DNA of 64,000 nt from Bacteroidales bacterium (GCA_017620015.1 JAFZRE010000033.1:62001-126000), one strand, 5' to 3'; counted from the stretch's first letter, positions 1-7,848 are shown. Translations and numbers: made by a program. The notes: generated by a model from the sequence alone, not told the origin.

Positions 1-56
1 TGGTTTCTAAGCGAAAGGTAGGCAGGATTGCCGAAATATAGGGTGCGCTTTATCAT
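1..56 (-). CDS. cas1: CRISPR-associated endonuclease Cas1, N-terminal fragment (cut by window edge)
   Basis: An ATG on the minus strand at 56-54 opens a frame that runs without a stop to the window edge and encodes MIKRTLYFGNPAYLSLRN. This is the characteristic N-terminus of type II-C Cas1 proteins of Bacteroidota (K-R-T-L-Y-F-G-N-P). It begins 2 nt after the cas9 stop codon, so the two genes are almost certainly co-transcribed. Cas1 is the integrase of spacer acquisition and works with Cas2, whose gene would be expected next, outside the window. Only 18 codons are visible, so the identification rests on the start motif and the position directly behind cas9. Confidence 0.85.
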   Translation of the reverse strand, partial: MIKRTLYFGNPAYLSLRN

Positions 57-58
57 AG

Positions 59-3000
59 TTATTCAATATCTTTCTTAAAAATAATACCGTTAGGTGTCAA
101 ATAGAAATCTTTGTCTTTAATTAGATATTTCAAGGTGTTAATTCCGCAACGGATTTTTTCTGGCATATTGGAATAATCCTTTATTGATTCACCTTTTCCT
201 AAAACTTTGTCTTCTTGAGCATTAGTGTTTTTTAGTAAAATAATTGTGTTGTTTTTGGTTTCAAATCTGCATACAACATATAGACGTTGCGATAACATAT
301 TATCCTCCATTTCAAATAATTCTTGTGGAGATTCCTTGTATAGCAATAGCATATCTCCTGATGTTATTTGTTGAGTCTGTTGTAATATGACATTCTTTTT
401 TTTGCTAATCATTGTCGTTGGAATATCATCTAACCCAGATTTCCTATTGTTGCTTATATCAAATAAACTCCATATACGATATTCTTTGATGGTCTTGTCT
501 TCGCATTCGTACTTGCACATAGTGTACAAATCACCCATTTCTGCGTAATAGTATTGCTTGTATTTCTTGTCGGACAGGTATGTCTGTTTCTTTATCTGTA
601 GTGGATTTTTTTTAGAGGAGTAACATCTTATATGTCTAATCCTGTTTACTTTACATTCTTCAGAAAAATCAATTTCCCCATTTTTGTTTTTCTTGTACAT
701 ATATATGCCAGATGCACATGCTTCTTTTAATAATGTCTTTTCTTTAAACTGGTTTTTAATTATTTTGAACAAATCTTTGTCAACTATTGCCATTTCAAGT
801 TCTTCCCAATTCTTGAAGCCAGAATCATTGTCGTTTTCCTTGTATTTAAGTTTTCGTCTAACAACATATAGGATTTCTTCACTTGTCTTTATTGAACCAT
901 CGTCGTTGCAAAGCAGTTTCCCGTTCTCGTCTTTTAATCCTTGGGTTATTGCGCCGTAAAATGTTTCTCCGTGCAGTTTTCCTCTAATGCAATCGCCAGT
1001 AATCCACTCTTTTGCTTGCGGAATAGGATGTCCGTGTTTATCTTTTTTTATTGTACCGTCGTCGTTGAGTTCATATATAACATTGCCTTCGGAATCTTTT
1101 AACGGAACAATTTTGCCTCTTATGCGTTTGCGTCTGTGTGCAGGAGTTAGTGCTTGGTTCTTTTCGATGTGATTTACAAGTATATTTTCTTCGATAAAAG
1201 GAACTATTTTGGAAATGTTTCCAGATAAGCCGCATCTCCTTTTTTCAGTTTCAAGTTCTTTTTCAAGAGTTTCTGTGTTTTCGTTGAGATGCTTCTTTTC
1301 TTGTATCTTGAAGAATAATTCAAGCATTTTTTCTCTTTGTGCAGCAGTTGGAATCAAAGTCAATACTGTTGCATCAATGGCATGGTGTGAATGTTTGTCT
1401 CGATTTTTCTTTTCGTCCGCGCTTTGTATTCCAAGCATTTTTCTGAAGTTGGAAGTTACGCTTCCTTTTTGGACTTCAACCTTGTTGAAAACAGTCTTTA
1501 AATAATGGTATGCGTATTTTGTTATTATTCTTGTGTCGTTCAACTGGTTGTTTCTAAAACCAGAAGTTACTTCAGTCATAGTAAATCTTTCGACTTTATT
1601 TTGCCAGTATTCAAGTTCCATTTGCCACAAATGGCGTTGCTGGATACAATGGTCCTTTCTGTCTTTTGTCTGTGCTCTCTTAGATTGTGATTTCCAGTAT
1701 TCGACATTTTCTTTCAGTTTTTCCACTTTTTCAAACCATGGTTGGATATTACGTTTAATTTCTTCATAGTTTGCAAGTTGGGTTGGCATCTGGTTCTTTT
1801 TTACTGTGCGGTTAAAATGTGCGTCACAGATTGTAAGGTTTGCCAATGAATCGTCAAATGAAATGCTGCGAGGAATTGTGTGTTCGATGTCAAATGCGTT
1901 GTCATCGAATAGGTTCGTAATGTTAATTATTTTCCCTGTGTATATACATATTCCTCCTTGTTCAAGCCATAAGCGGTATTTAGTTATATCTTTTTTGTAT
2001 ATATAGTCAGACTCCTTCTTTTTTTCGTTTTTAACTTTAATGTTCGAATCATAGTGTTGTTCGCAAACAAGTCTTGCAGTATCAATATCTTTATCATTTA
2101 TGTCACGATTATTGTAATATTCTTTGATAATTTTTTCGTATTCCTTGTTTTCCTTTTCTCTTTCCCGTTGATACGCATCGATTGCCCACCGCATATTGGC
2201 ATCGTTAAGTTCTCTGGCTGTTTCAATTACTATACGAGTGTATTCGTCAATCATTGAGGCCTTTAGCATATCATTGATTTGCTTGTGTAATATATGTAAT
2301 ACGCGTAGAGCCATTGGATTTTTCAATGCACCGATAACAGGACTTCCAAGAAGTTTTATGTATCTGTCGTCTTCTATTTTTTCCAATTTTGCGGGAGCGT
2401 AAAATTCTATCATCGATGGATGGTAAATCTTTTTTAGGTCGGATGCAGAAATAAACGGATATTCCTTGCCGATAAATTCAGCCAATGCATCCGAAACTTT
2501 AGGTAGTTTGTAATAGTCTCGTTCTTCGGAAGAGAAGAACTTCTGATATAAATCAGCTACGTTGTTCAACAGTTCATTTTGTTCGTTTATATCTTTCTTT
2601 TCCCATGTTTTTGACCCAATAACATTTATTGTAGTTGTTTTTATATCCTTTATGTCAGATGCAACAAGTTTGTAATAATAGTTCTTGTATGCAAATTGCT
2701 CAGTAACGTCTAATGATTTGTAGTTGGCAATAAGCGAGTTAACGATAAAGAACAATTGCTTTTGCTTTCTGTTCTCGCTTATTATTTCGTCGATGCGTGA
2801 TATTATGTTGGCTTCCACGTCGTTCCATTTTTCCTTGAAAATATCTGGTAATTTTGCCAATAGCACAGCATCAGTGTATATAAGACCTTTTTCCAAGAAA
2901 CGATTTATGTTTCTTATGGCTTTTAGGCTTAACATTCCGTATCCTTGCTGGATTGAACCATATATGCGAACAAGTTGTTTTGTTTGGTCATCATCGAAAT

Positions 3001-4375
3001 GCAGTTTATTTTTTGCAAATTCTTCAATGTATTCCGGTTCGTCAAAAGAGAAACATACATGCCATAAATCATTGGTAGTATATGATATGCGTCTTATTTC
3101 TCCATTCTTTTTGTTTGCTTTTTCTTCTGTAGATTCATATTTCCATGTTTCCCAATTTTCGCCAAGTAAATTCTTTAGCCTTCCAGAAATAGGACATCCA
3201 GAGACGCTTGTATTATCTTTATAGTTAATTGTTTTTGTAGTTTTTGAGTACTCTAATTTTTTGCCTGTTTTTTTCTGAATCCATTCTTTGATTTCGCTGA
3301 ACTTGAATGAGACACGGGTTAATAGGAATTTTTCTTTGTATAATTGATGCTTTTGTTCCAAAGTAAGCGATTCTTTTAATTCTTCGCCGAATCTAATGTT
3401 ATTAATTAGACAAAATGCCCTGAACTTTTCAAATTCTGGGTTGCTGATAGGACAGCGTGTTTTGTCGGGTTCCATTGTGCAATATCCAACAAGTCCTTTT
3501 TGTGAGCGTAACGGACGTTTGTAAAATATTGTTCCTACGCCTTTTTTCTCGCTAACAAGACATTTGTAGAAGTCACTATTTGTGTCTAATCCATTCTGAA
3601 ATTCAAATATTTGTTTGATTTCATCTTTATATTGGGAACGAACCGCCTGATAATCGCTATTGCGTACGCGGATTCCATTCTTTTCCAAATGGGCAAAAGC
3701 ACAACCCACTGTCGGCAGATTGTGCTCCTCCATGTATTCTGTTAATTTGCCAGATTCTTTAGCTTCAGATTTTTGCAGTTCTGTTGAAATGTCTATTTCA
3801 GAACTATAGTCTATTTCATTCTTTTCCTGTTCTTTTATTGTTTCTCCTTTGCTACTTTTGAACCCTCGGCGTTGGGCAATATGATATAGTGCTCTACCTA
3901 ATTTATATCTGTCGGCTTGGTTTGTGAAATTAAATTGTATTTCCATTAGTTCCGCCCTAAGTTGAAAAGGGCTTGAATAATCAGGTTTTCCGTCTCCATC
4001 AAAATCCAATCGAACCCATTGCTCGAAATCGGTAGCATTTATTGGATATTGTCTTTTTAATCCTTTCTCTTTGTCGTATTTGCTCCATTTTTCTAAATCT
4101 GCTAACGAAAGAGGGCAGTAGTCGTTTTCTATTAAAAGTTTTAATGTCGCCCAGATTCTATATTTACGAGACTGATATAATCTTCTTGTAGAGCGTTTTT
4201 CTGTTCGTTTTGCAGCAAATGAAAATTCTCCACTTTTTTCTTTTCCTACTCCAGATTGAAAAATTATCGAATTGATGTATTCGATTTGTTCTATGATGTC
4301 TTTGCTATAATCATCATCTCTTAATGTAAGACCAATTGAATTCGTGCCTAAGTCAAGTCCTAAACTTTTTTCCAT
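59..4375 (-). CDS. cas9: Type II-C CRISPR effector nuclease Cas9
   Basis: A 1438-residue RNA-guided DNA endonuclease. RuvC-I is at the N-terminus (LGLDLGTNSIG, catalytic Asp8), followed by an Arg-rich bridge helix near residues 57-75 (KRSTRRLYQSRKYR). RuvC-II is IVIETARE with Glu718. The HNH nuclease has the motif DIEHTIPRS with His832 and a downstream Asn/His segment (SLANLTICDAHFNR). RuvC-III is HHAIDA with His998 and Asp1001. All catalytic positions are intact, so the protein should be active. The length is at the upper end for type II-C and typical of the large Bacteroidota Cas9 group. The gene is followed at 2 nt by cas1, and a tracrRNA gene is encoded divergently just upstream. No csn2 or cas4 is seen. 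I found no clear TAnnTTTG box in front of cas9. Confidence 0.98.
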   Translation of the reverse strand: MEKSLGLDLGTNSIGLTLRDDDYSKDIIEQIEYINSIIFQSGVGKEKSGEFSFAAKRTEKRSTRRLYQSRKYRIWATLKLLIENDYCPLSLADLEKWSKYDKEKGLKRQYPINATDFEQWVRLDFDGDGKPDYSSPFQLRAELMEIQFNFTNQADRYKLGRALYHIAQRRGFKSSKGETIKEQEKNEIDYSSEIDISTELQKSEAKESGKLTEYMEEHNLPTVGCAFAHLEKNGIRVRNSDYQAVRSQYKDEIKQIFEFQNGLDTNSDFYKCLVSEKKGVGTIFYKRPLRSQKGLVGYCTMEPDKTRCPISNPEFEKFRAFCLINNIRFGEELKESLTLEQKHQLYKEKFLLTRVSFKFSEIKEWIQKKTGKKLEYSKTTKTINYKDNTSVSGCPISGRLKNLLGENWETWKYESTEEKANKKNGEIRRISYTTNDLWHVCFSFDEPEYIEEFAKNKLHFDDDQTKQLVRIYGSIQQGYGMLSLKAIRNINRFLEKGLIYTDAVLLAKLPDIFKEKWNDVEANIISRIDEIISENRKQKQLFFIVNSLIANYKSLDVTEQFAYKNYYYKLVASDIKDIKTTTINVIGSKTWEKKDINEQNELLNNVADLYQKFFSSEERDYYKLPKVSDALAEFIGKEYPFISASDLKKIYHPSMIEFYAPAKLEKIEDDRYIKLLGSPVIGALKNPMALRVLHILHKQINDMLKASMIDEYTRIVIETARELNDANMRWAIDAYQREREKENKEYEKIIKEYYNNRDINDKDIDTARLVCEQHYDSNIKVKNEKKKESDYIYKKDITKYRLWLEQGGICIYTGKIINITNLFDDNAFDIEHTIPRSISFDDSLANLTICDAHFNRTVKKNQMPTQLANYEEIKRNIQPWFEKVEKLKENVEYWKSQSKRAQTKDRKDHCIQQRHLWQMELEYWQNKVERFTMTEVTSGFRNNQLNDTRIITKYAYHYLKTVFNKVEVQKGSVTSNFRKMLGIQSADEKKNRDKHSHHAIDATVLTLIPTAAQREKMLELFFKIQEKKHLNENTETLEKELETEKRRCGLSGNISKIVPFIEENILVNHIEKNQALTPAHRRKRIRGKIVPLKDSEGNVIYELNDDGTIKKDKHGHPIPQAKEWITGDCIRGKLHGETFYGAITQGLKDENGKLLCNDDGSIKTSEEILYVVRRKLKYKENDNDSGFKNWEELEMAIVDKDLFKIIKNQFKEKTLLKEACASGIYMYKKNKNGEIDFSEECKVNRIRHIRCYSSKKNPLQIKKQTYLSDKKYKQYYYAEMGDLYTMCKYECEDKTIKEYRIWSLFDISNNRKSGLDDIPTTMISKKKNVILQQTQQITSGDMLLLYKESPQELFEMEDNMLSQRLYVVCRFETKNNTIILLKNTNAQEDKVLGKGESIKDYSNMPEKIRCGINTLKYLIKDKDFYLTPNGIIFKKDIE

Positions 4376-4382
4376 AAAATTC

Positions 4383-4411
4383 TTGTTAGTTACAATTTAT
4401 TGTTAATTTTG
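4383..4411 (+). promoter_or_regulatory. Promoter of the tracrRNA gene
   Basis: TTG at 4383-4385 and TAATTTTG at 4404-4411 are separated by 18 nt. This matches the Bacteroidota housekeeping promoter (TTG, then TAnnTTTG centred near -7). It predicts a transcript start near 4414-4417, exactly where the anti-repeat begins. Confidence 0.8.
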
Positions 4412-4414
4412 CAC

Positions 4415-4489
4415 CCGAAAGACTTATCACAATAAGGCTATAAGCCGAAGATTTTTCTTTGTCCTGCGTACTCCGTGGGACTTTTTTTT
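4415..4489 (+). ncRNA. tracrRNA of the type II-C CRISPR system
   Basis: A small RNA gene of about 75 nt, divergent from cas9. The anti-repeat is GAAAGACTTATCACAAT at 4417-4433. It is followed by the nexus hairpin AAGGCTATAAGCCGAAG (stem GGCT 4436-4439 with AGCC 4443-4446), a U-rich linker, and an intrinsic terminator with an 8-bp stem (GTCCTGCG 4461-4468 with CGTGGGAC 4474-4481, two G-T pairs, loop TACTC) and eight T residues at 4482-4489. The order anti-repeat, nexus, terminator is that of known type II-C tracrRNAs, and the RNA is needed for crRNA maturation and Cas9 loading. The anti-repeat predicts a CRISPR repeat beginning close to RTTGTGATAAGTCTTTC. No array with that repeat occurs in the window. 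Confidence 0.88.
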
Positions 4490-4683
4490 ATTGTAATTCG
4501 TCTTAAGTGTTTTGCGTTTGCAAATATAACAATACCTATTTATAAAATAAAATGCTTATTTCTGAAATTTGTGAAAACATTAAAGGTGGCACTTTCGGGT
4601 GTCGCTTTTTTTTGTGCCTTCGCCGTTTCAAAGTTGCTATGCCTACGCCGTTCAAAGTTTCAAGAGTTCAAAAGTTCAATGGT
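4490..4683. other. Intergenic region with short GTTCAAA-type repeats
   Basis: No gene is supported. The stretch contains degenerate simple repeats of the type GTTCAAAGTTTCAAGAGTTCAAAAG, here given only as the unit GTTCAAA, concentrated near 4630-4680. Similar units recur at about 5289-5318, 20990-21010 and 58217-58243. An 82-codon frame here overlaps the tracrRNA terminator and has no protein-like features. Confidence 0.5.
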
Positions 4684-4851
4684 TAAGAGACTCGAACTTG
4701 ATACGAACTTGGTACGGAGTTGATACGAAGATGGTATGGCGATAAAGTCGTTCTGTCGGGACGAAAATTTTGTGATCTTTCAACTCATTATGCAGTCCGT
4801 CTGTCTGACTGTAAGCCTGTCAGCCTGCAAGACAGTTAGACAGTCAGCCTT
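4684..4851. repeat. Copy A of the rhodanese 3' flank: phased 11-bp repeats and hairpins
   Basis: This block matches 5653-5820 (offset 969) at roughly 89 percent by eye. It holds four imperfect 11-mers at 4697-4740 (CTTGATACGAA, CTTGGTACGGA, GTTGATACGAA, GATGGTATGGC). A hairpin CGTTCT-GTC-GGGACG lies at 4749-4763, and a longer hairpin at 4801-4843 has arms CTGTCTGACTGT and ACAGTTAGACAG. It ends at the stop codon of the first rhodanese gene, so the last hairpin may terminate that gene on the minus strand. The function of the phased repeats is unknown. Confidence 0.75.
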
Positions 4852-5181
4852 CTATTCCCCCGTCGTTTCCTTCCCAGCCTTTATCCATTCGCTGATGCCA
4901 CCATGCAGGTAGATGATGTTGTAGCCACGGTTGGCAAGAAGTGTTGCTGCCATTTGGCTGCGGACTCCGTTTTTGCAATATACGGCAATGGTCCTGTACT
5001 TGGGCAGTCGCGACTCGGCTTCGTCGGGGAAGTTCGGGCTGCTAAGGTCGATGTTTATGGCGTTGGGGATGTGTCCGCCTGAATATTCATCGGCGGTGCG
5101 AACGTCGAGGATTATGGCAGAACTGTCGGCGATTGCCTTCTCAAAGTCGTTGGCATTCAATGTGATATACTTGCTGTTCAT
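4852..5181 (-). CDS. Rhodanese-like protein, copy 1 (anchor lost by frameshift)
   Basis: A 109-residue single rhodanese domain, probably a sulfurtransferase. It has the conserved LDVRTADEY and GGHIPNAINID segments and the active-site loop CKNGVR carrying the catalytic Cys. It is about two-thirds identical to copy 2 (5821-6228), which has an extra N-terminal membrane segment. In copy 1 a 1-base deletion upstream puts that segment in another frame, which stops in TGA at 5180-5178. This stop overlaps the ATG of this gene (ATGA). The product is therefore likely cytoplasmic, if translated by coupling to the short upstream frame. The equivalent of copy 2's TACCTTTG promoter box reads TTCTTTTG here, which suggests weaker expression or decay. 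Confidence 0.8.
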   Translation of the reverse strand: MNSKYITLNANDFEKAIADSSAIILDVRTADEYSGGHIPNAINIDLSSPNFPDEAESRLPKYRTIAVYCKNGVRSQMAATLLANRGYNIIYLHGGISEWIKAGKETTGE

Positions 5182-5261
5182 ATTGCAGAAGAAAATATTT
5201 CCGCTACTGTCGCCGCAACGACGGCAATGACGATGATTGATATGATTGTTATACGTTTCAT
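5178..5261 (-). pseudogene. Detached membrane-anchor leader of rhodanese copy 1 (27 codons)
   Basis: Starting at ATG 5261-5259 this frame reads MKRITIISIIVIAVVAATVA and continues with seven more residues. It corresponds to the N-terminal membrane segment MKRIVIILIVIAIVAVGVTA of copy 2. Alignment of the two nucleotide segments (50 against 51 nt between GTTGCG and AACAGCAAG) shows a 1-base deletion in copy 1. The frame ends in TGA overlapping the rhodanese ATG. It is either a remnant or a short leader peptide that couples translation to the downstream gene. Confidence 0.7.
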
Positions 5262-5265
5262 CGGG

Positions 5266-5652
5266 ACAAAAGAAAAGAAAATTTATAAAAGTTCAACAGT
5301 TTAAAGTTCAAAGTTCAACGTGAGCGCAGTGACTTCTTTTTTTTAGTGCCCTAAAGGGCAGAAATTTAACAAATCAAACTCAAATTACCCAGAATACAAA
5401 TAAAATTTGTTAGATTTGAATCAATTTGTTTAATTTCTCGCGTAGCGACTCCTATTATTCCGAGCTTGCGAGGATTTATATTCGTGTTAATTCGTGTGAT
5501 TCGTGGTCGTCTTATTTGTTTTTAGCTTGCGAAAAACCATCTATTCGTGTCATCGGCTACGCAGAGCTAAAGGTCCGTGGTTAATGTTTGAAGATTTGAG
5601 CACGTTTAAATTTTGCGTCTGGGCAAACTTGTTTTGGTCTTTTGGGAACGTA
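5266..5652. other. Intergenic region, simple repeats, no gene
   Basis: I see no credible gene. The region contains GTTCAAAG-type units near 5290-5318, the palindrome GCCCTAAAGGGC near 5347, a repeated phrase built on ATTCGTGT (near 5478-5560), and at 5557-5574 one copy of the short element CTACGCAGAGCTAAAGGT described in the findings. It separates the two copies of the rhodanese duplication. Confidence 0.5.
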
Positions 5653-5820
5653 TAAGAGACTCGAACTTGATACGAACTTGGTACGGAGTTGGTACGAAGA
5701 TGGTATGGCGATAAAGTCGTCCTGCTAGGACGAAAATTTTGTTACTTTGCAACTCTTTCGTTGAACCGTCTGTCTGGCTGTTAGCCTGTCAGCCTGCAAG
5801 ACAGTTAGACAGTCAGCCTT
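5653..5820. repeat. Copy B of the rhodanese 3' flank
   Basis: Second copy of the block at 4684-4851. It has the four phased 11-mers at 5666-5709, the hairpin CGTCCT-GCT-AGGACG at 5718-5732, and the longer hairpin with arms at 5770-5781 and 5801-5812. Compared with copy A, the small hairpin changed T to C in one arm and G to A in the other, and every pair is kept. Confidence 0.75.
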
Positions 5821-6228
5821 CTATTCCACCGTTGTTTCTTTTCCCGCGTTTTTCCATTCGGAAATTCCGCCGTCGAGGTTGATGATGCAGAAACCGTTGT
5901 CGGAGAGGAGGGAAGCGGCTTTGCGGCTGCGCACTCCACCGTGGCAATATACGGCAATGGTCTTGTCCTTGGGCAGTCGCTCGTCGGCTTCGTAGAGGAA
6001 TCCTGCGCGGTTCACGTCGATGTTTATGGCGTTGGGAATGTGTCCGCCGGCATATTCGTCGGCACTGCGCACATCAAGGACTATGGTTGCGCTGTCGGAG
6101 ATTGCTTTTTCAAAGTCGTTGGCATTCAACGTGGTAAACTTGCTGTTCATGTTTCTGAAGTAAATTATTGCGGTCACGCCCACCGCAACGATGGCGATGA
6201 CAATTAATATTATTACGATTCGTTTCAT
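5821..6228 (-). CDS. Membrane-anchored rhodanese-like protein, copy 2
   Basis: A 135-residue protein. Residues 1-25 form a hydrophobic N-terminal anchor or uncleaved signal (MKRIVIILIVIAIVAVGVTA). The rest is a single rhodanese domain with LDVRSADEY, GGHIPNAINID and the active-site loop CHGGVR. The catalytic Cys is present, so sulfur transfer is plausible, but the substrate is unknown. The domain probably faces the periplasm. A TACCTTTG box ends only 4 nt before the ATG, so the mRNA may be leaderless. It is the intact member of the tandem pair and is followed on its own strand by a hairpin that may terminate transcription. Confidence 0.85.
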   Translation of the reverse strand: MKRIVIILIVIAIVAVGVTAIIYFRNMNSKFTTLNANDFEKAISDSATIVLDVRSADEYAGGHIPNAINIDVNRAGFLYEADERLPKDKTIAVYCHGGVRSRKAASLLSDNGFCIINLDGGISEWKNAGKETTVE

Positions 6229-6232
6229 GGGA

Positions 6233-6240
6233 CAAAGGTA
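6233..6240 (-). promoter_or_regulatory. TACCTTTG promoter box of rhodanese copy 2
   Basis: The minus strand reads TACCTTTG (plus strand caaaggta), 4 nt before the ATG at 6228. The start of transcription would fall at or next to the start codon. Confidence 0.6.
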
Positions 6241-6377
6241 AGAAAAAAAATCAAAGTTTCAGATACTCGACTTTTTTTTATCTGGCATTCTTTGTGTTTA
6301 CATCTTGTTTTTACATATTTTCTGCTTTACAACAACAAATAAATTTTGCCTAAACATAAAAATTCCCAAAATTGTCT

Positions 6378-6385
6378 TATATTTG
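6378..6385 (+). promoter_or_regulatory. TATATTTG promoter box of arcA
   Basis: TATATTTG matches TAnnTTTG and lies 89 nt before the arcA ATG. No convincing TTG was found at the expected distance upstream. Confidence 0.5.
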
Positions 6386-6474
6386 CAACCGAGTAGAATT
6401 GTCGGTTCAAATCGGCATTTCTGCTTGACGGATAACATTTTGGATAATGTTGTCTGTGGTCTAAAAAATAATTT

Positions 6475-7719
6475 ATGGATAACAAGGTTAGACTTTATTC
6501 TGAAATAGGAAAACTCAATGCGGTTCTGCTTCATCGTCCGGGAATCGAGATTGAACGCATGACTCCCGAAAATGCACACGAAGCATTGTACAGCGATATT
6601 TTAAACAAAAAACTGGTCGATGGCGAATATGCCAATTTTGAGGGCGTGCTCTCGCGTTGGACTAAGACTTGCCAGGTCGTCGATTTGCTTGCCGAAGTGC
6701 TTAAAAATGAGACTGTAAAGAAAAATCTCGTGGAAACTTCCTGCCGTCTTGACGACTGCAGTTTCCTTTGCGACGAACTCCTGTCGCACGACGAAAAGAC
6801 TTTGGCTCGCGAACTTGTTGAAGGCTTCGAATATAGGAGAGGAGTTGACCCGCAGAAGTACGAAGATGAACGCTACATCCTGAAGCCTTTGTACAACCTG
6901 TTCTTTACCCGCGATGCTGCATCATCAATGTACAATATGCTATTGATGAACACAATGTCGTTCAAGGTGCGCATGCGCGAAAACATTATCTATCGTGCTA
7001 TTTTCGAGAACTATTTCGGATGCGAGTCGATAAATGCTGGAGAGTGGGAGCCTACCGCACGTACCGAAGGCGGCGATGTGCTGATTGCCCGCGACGATAC
7101 ATTGTTCATCGGTAATGGTATCAGAACCAACAAGAAAGGTATTGAGTTTCTTGCCGAATATTTCAAGGCTCGCAAGCCTAAGTTCAACATTCTTGTTCAG
7201 GAATTGCCCGAAACACCCGAGTCGTTCATTCATCTCGACATGGTTTTCACCTTCCTCGACAAGGACCGTTGCATGATGTTCGAACCTATCATCCGCAAGA
7301 ATGCCAAGTATTCGCACTTGCAGACAACTCATATTGAGATAGATAACGGAAAAATCACATATCACCAGAAGCCGAATTTCCTGCAAGGCGCACGCGATTT
7401 GGGCTTCGACCTGAATCCTGTCATTTGCGGTGGCGATGATGCCTGGACACAGCAGCGCGAACAGTGGCACAGCGGTGCAAATTTCTTCGCTTTGGGCGAA
7501 GGCAAGGTCATCGGCTACGAGCGCAACTGGAAGACCATCGAGGCTCTCGACAAGGCCGGTTTTGCAGTGCTTAAGGCAGCTGATGTCTGCAAAGGTGCGG
7601 TTGATATGCACAACTACGAAAAGTTTGTCGTAACCTTTGCAGGCAGCGAACTTCCCCGTGGCGGTGGTGGTGCAAGGTGCATGACCATGCCGATAAATAG
7701 GGAAGAGGTGAAATGGTAA
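6475..7719 (+). CDS. arcA: Arginine deiminase
   Basis: A 414-residue cytoplasmic enzyme that hydrolyses L-arginine to citrulline and ammonia, the first step of the ADI pathway. It has the guanidino-group-modifying fold signatures: FTRDAAS (substrate-binding Asp), TEGGD, FIHLDMVF with His253 and Asp255, and the C-terminal loop GGGGARCMTMP with catalytic Cys402. The length is normal for the family. No ornithine carbamoyltransferase, carbamate kinase or antiporter gene lies next to it, so the rest of the pathway must be elsewhere, or the enzyme serves arginine or ammonia turnover alone. The start is the ATG preceded by a TATATTTG promoter box. Confidence 0.95.
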   Translation: MDNKVRLYSEIGKLNAVLLHRPGIEIERMTPENAHEALYSDILNKKLVDGEYANFEGVLSRWTKTCQVVDLLAEVLKNETVKKNLVETSCRLDDCSFLCDELLSHDEKTLARELVEGFEYRRGVDPQKYEDERYILKPLYNLFFTRDAASSMYNMLLMNTMSFKVRMRENIIYRAIFENYFGCESINAGEWEPTARTEGGDVLIARDDTLFIGNGIRTNKKGIEFLAEYFKARKPKFNILVQELPETPESFIHLDMVFTFLDKDRCMMFEPIIRKNAKYSHLQTTHIEIDNGKITYHQKPNFLQGARDLGFDLNPVICGGDDAWTQQREQWHSGANFFALGEGKVIGYERNWKTIEALDKAGFAVLKAADVCKGAVDMHNYEKFVVTFAGSELPRGGGGARCMTMPINREEVKW

Positions 7720-7848
7720 AGGGATTTACGATTTTACTTCGTTGAGCTAAAGGTTTAGATTTACGATTGACGATTGCTCTTCACGGTCATGCTGAATTTA
7801 TTTCAGCATCTGAGATGCCCCCTTCGGTTTCAGCATCAGTTACTAAGA
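7720..7848. other. Intergenic simple sequence with one GAGCTRAAGGT element
   Basis: Contains ATTTACGATT-type simple repeats interrupted at 7737-7754 by CTTCGTTGAGCTAAAGGT, a member of the short element family found also at 5557, 7974, 8094, 8179 and 45782. No gene is supported. Confidence 0.5.

Noticed and set aside
4475..4723. 82-codon plus-strand open frame after the tracrRNA
   Set aside because: Overlaps the tracrRNA terminator and the simple and phased repeats; no start context or protein-like pattern.
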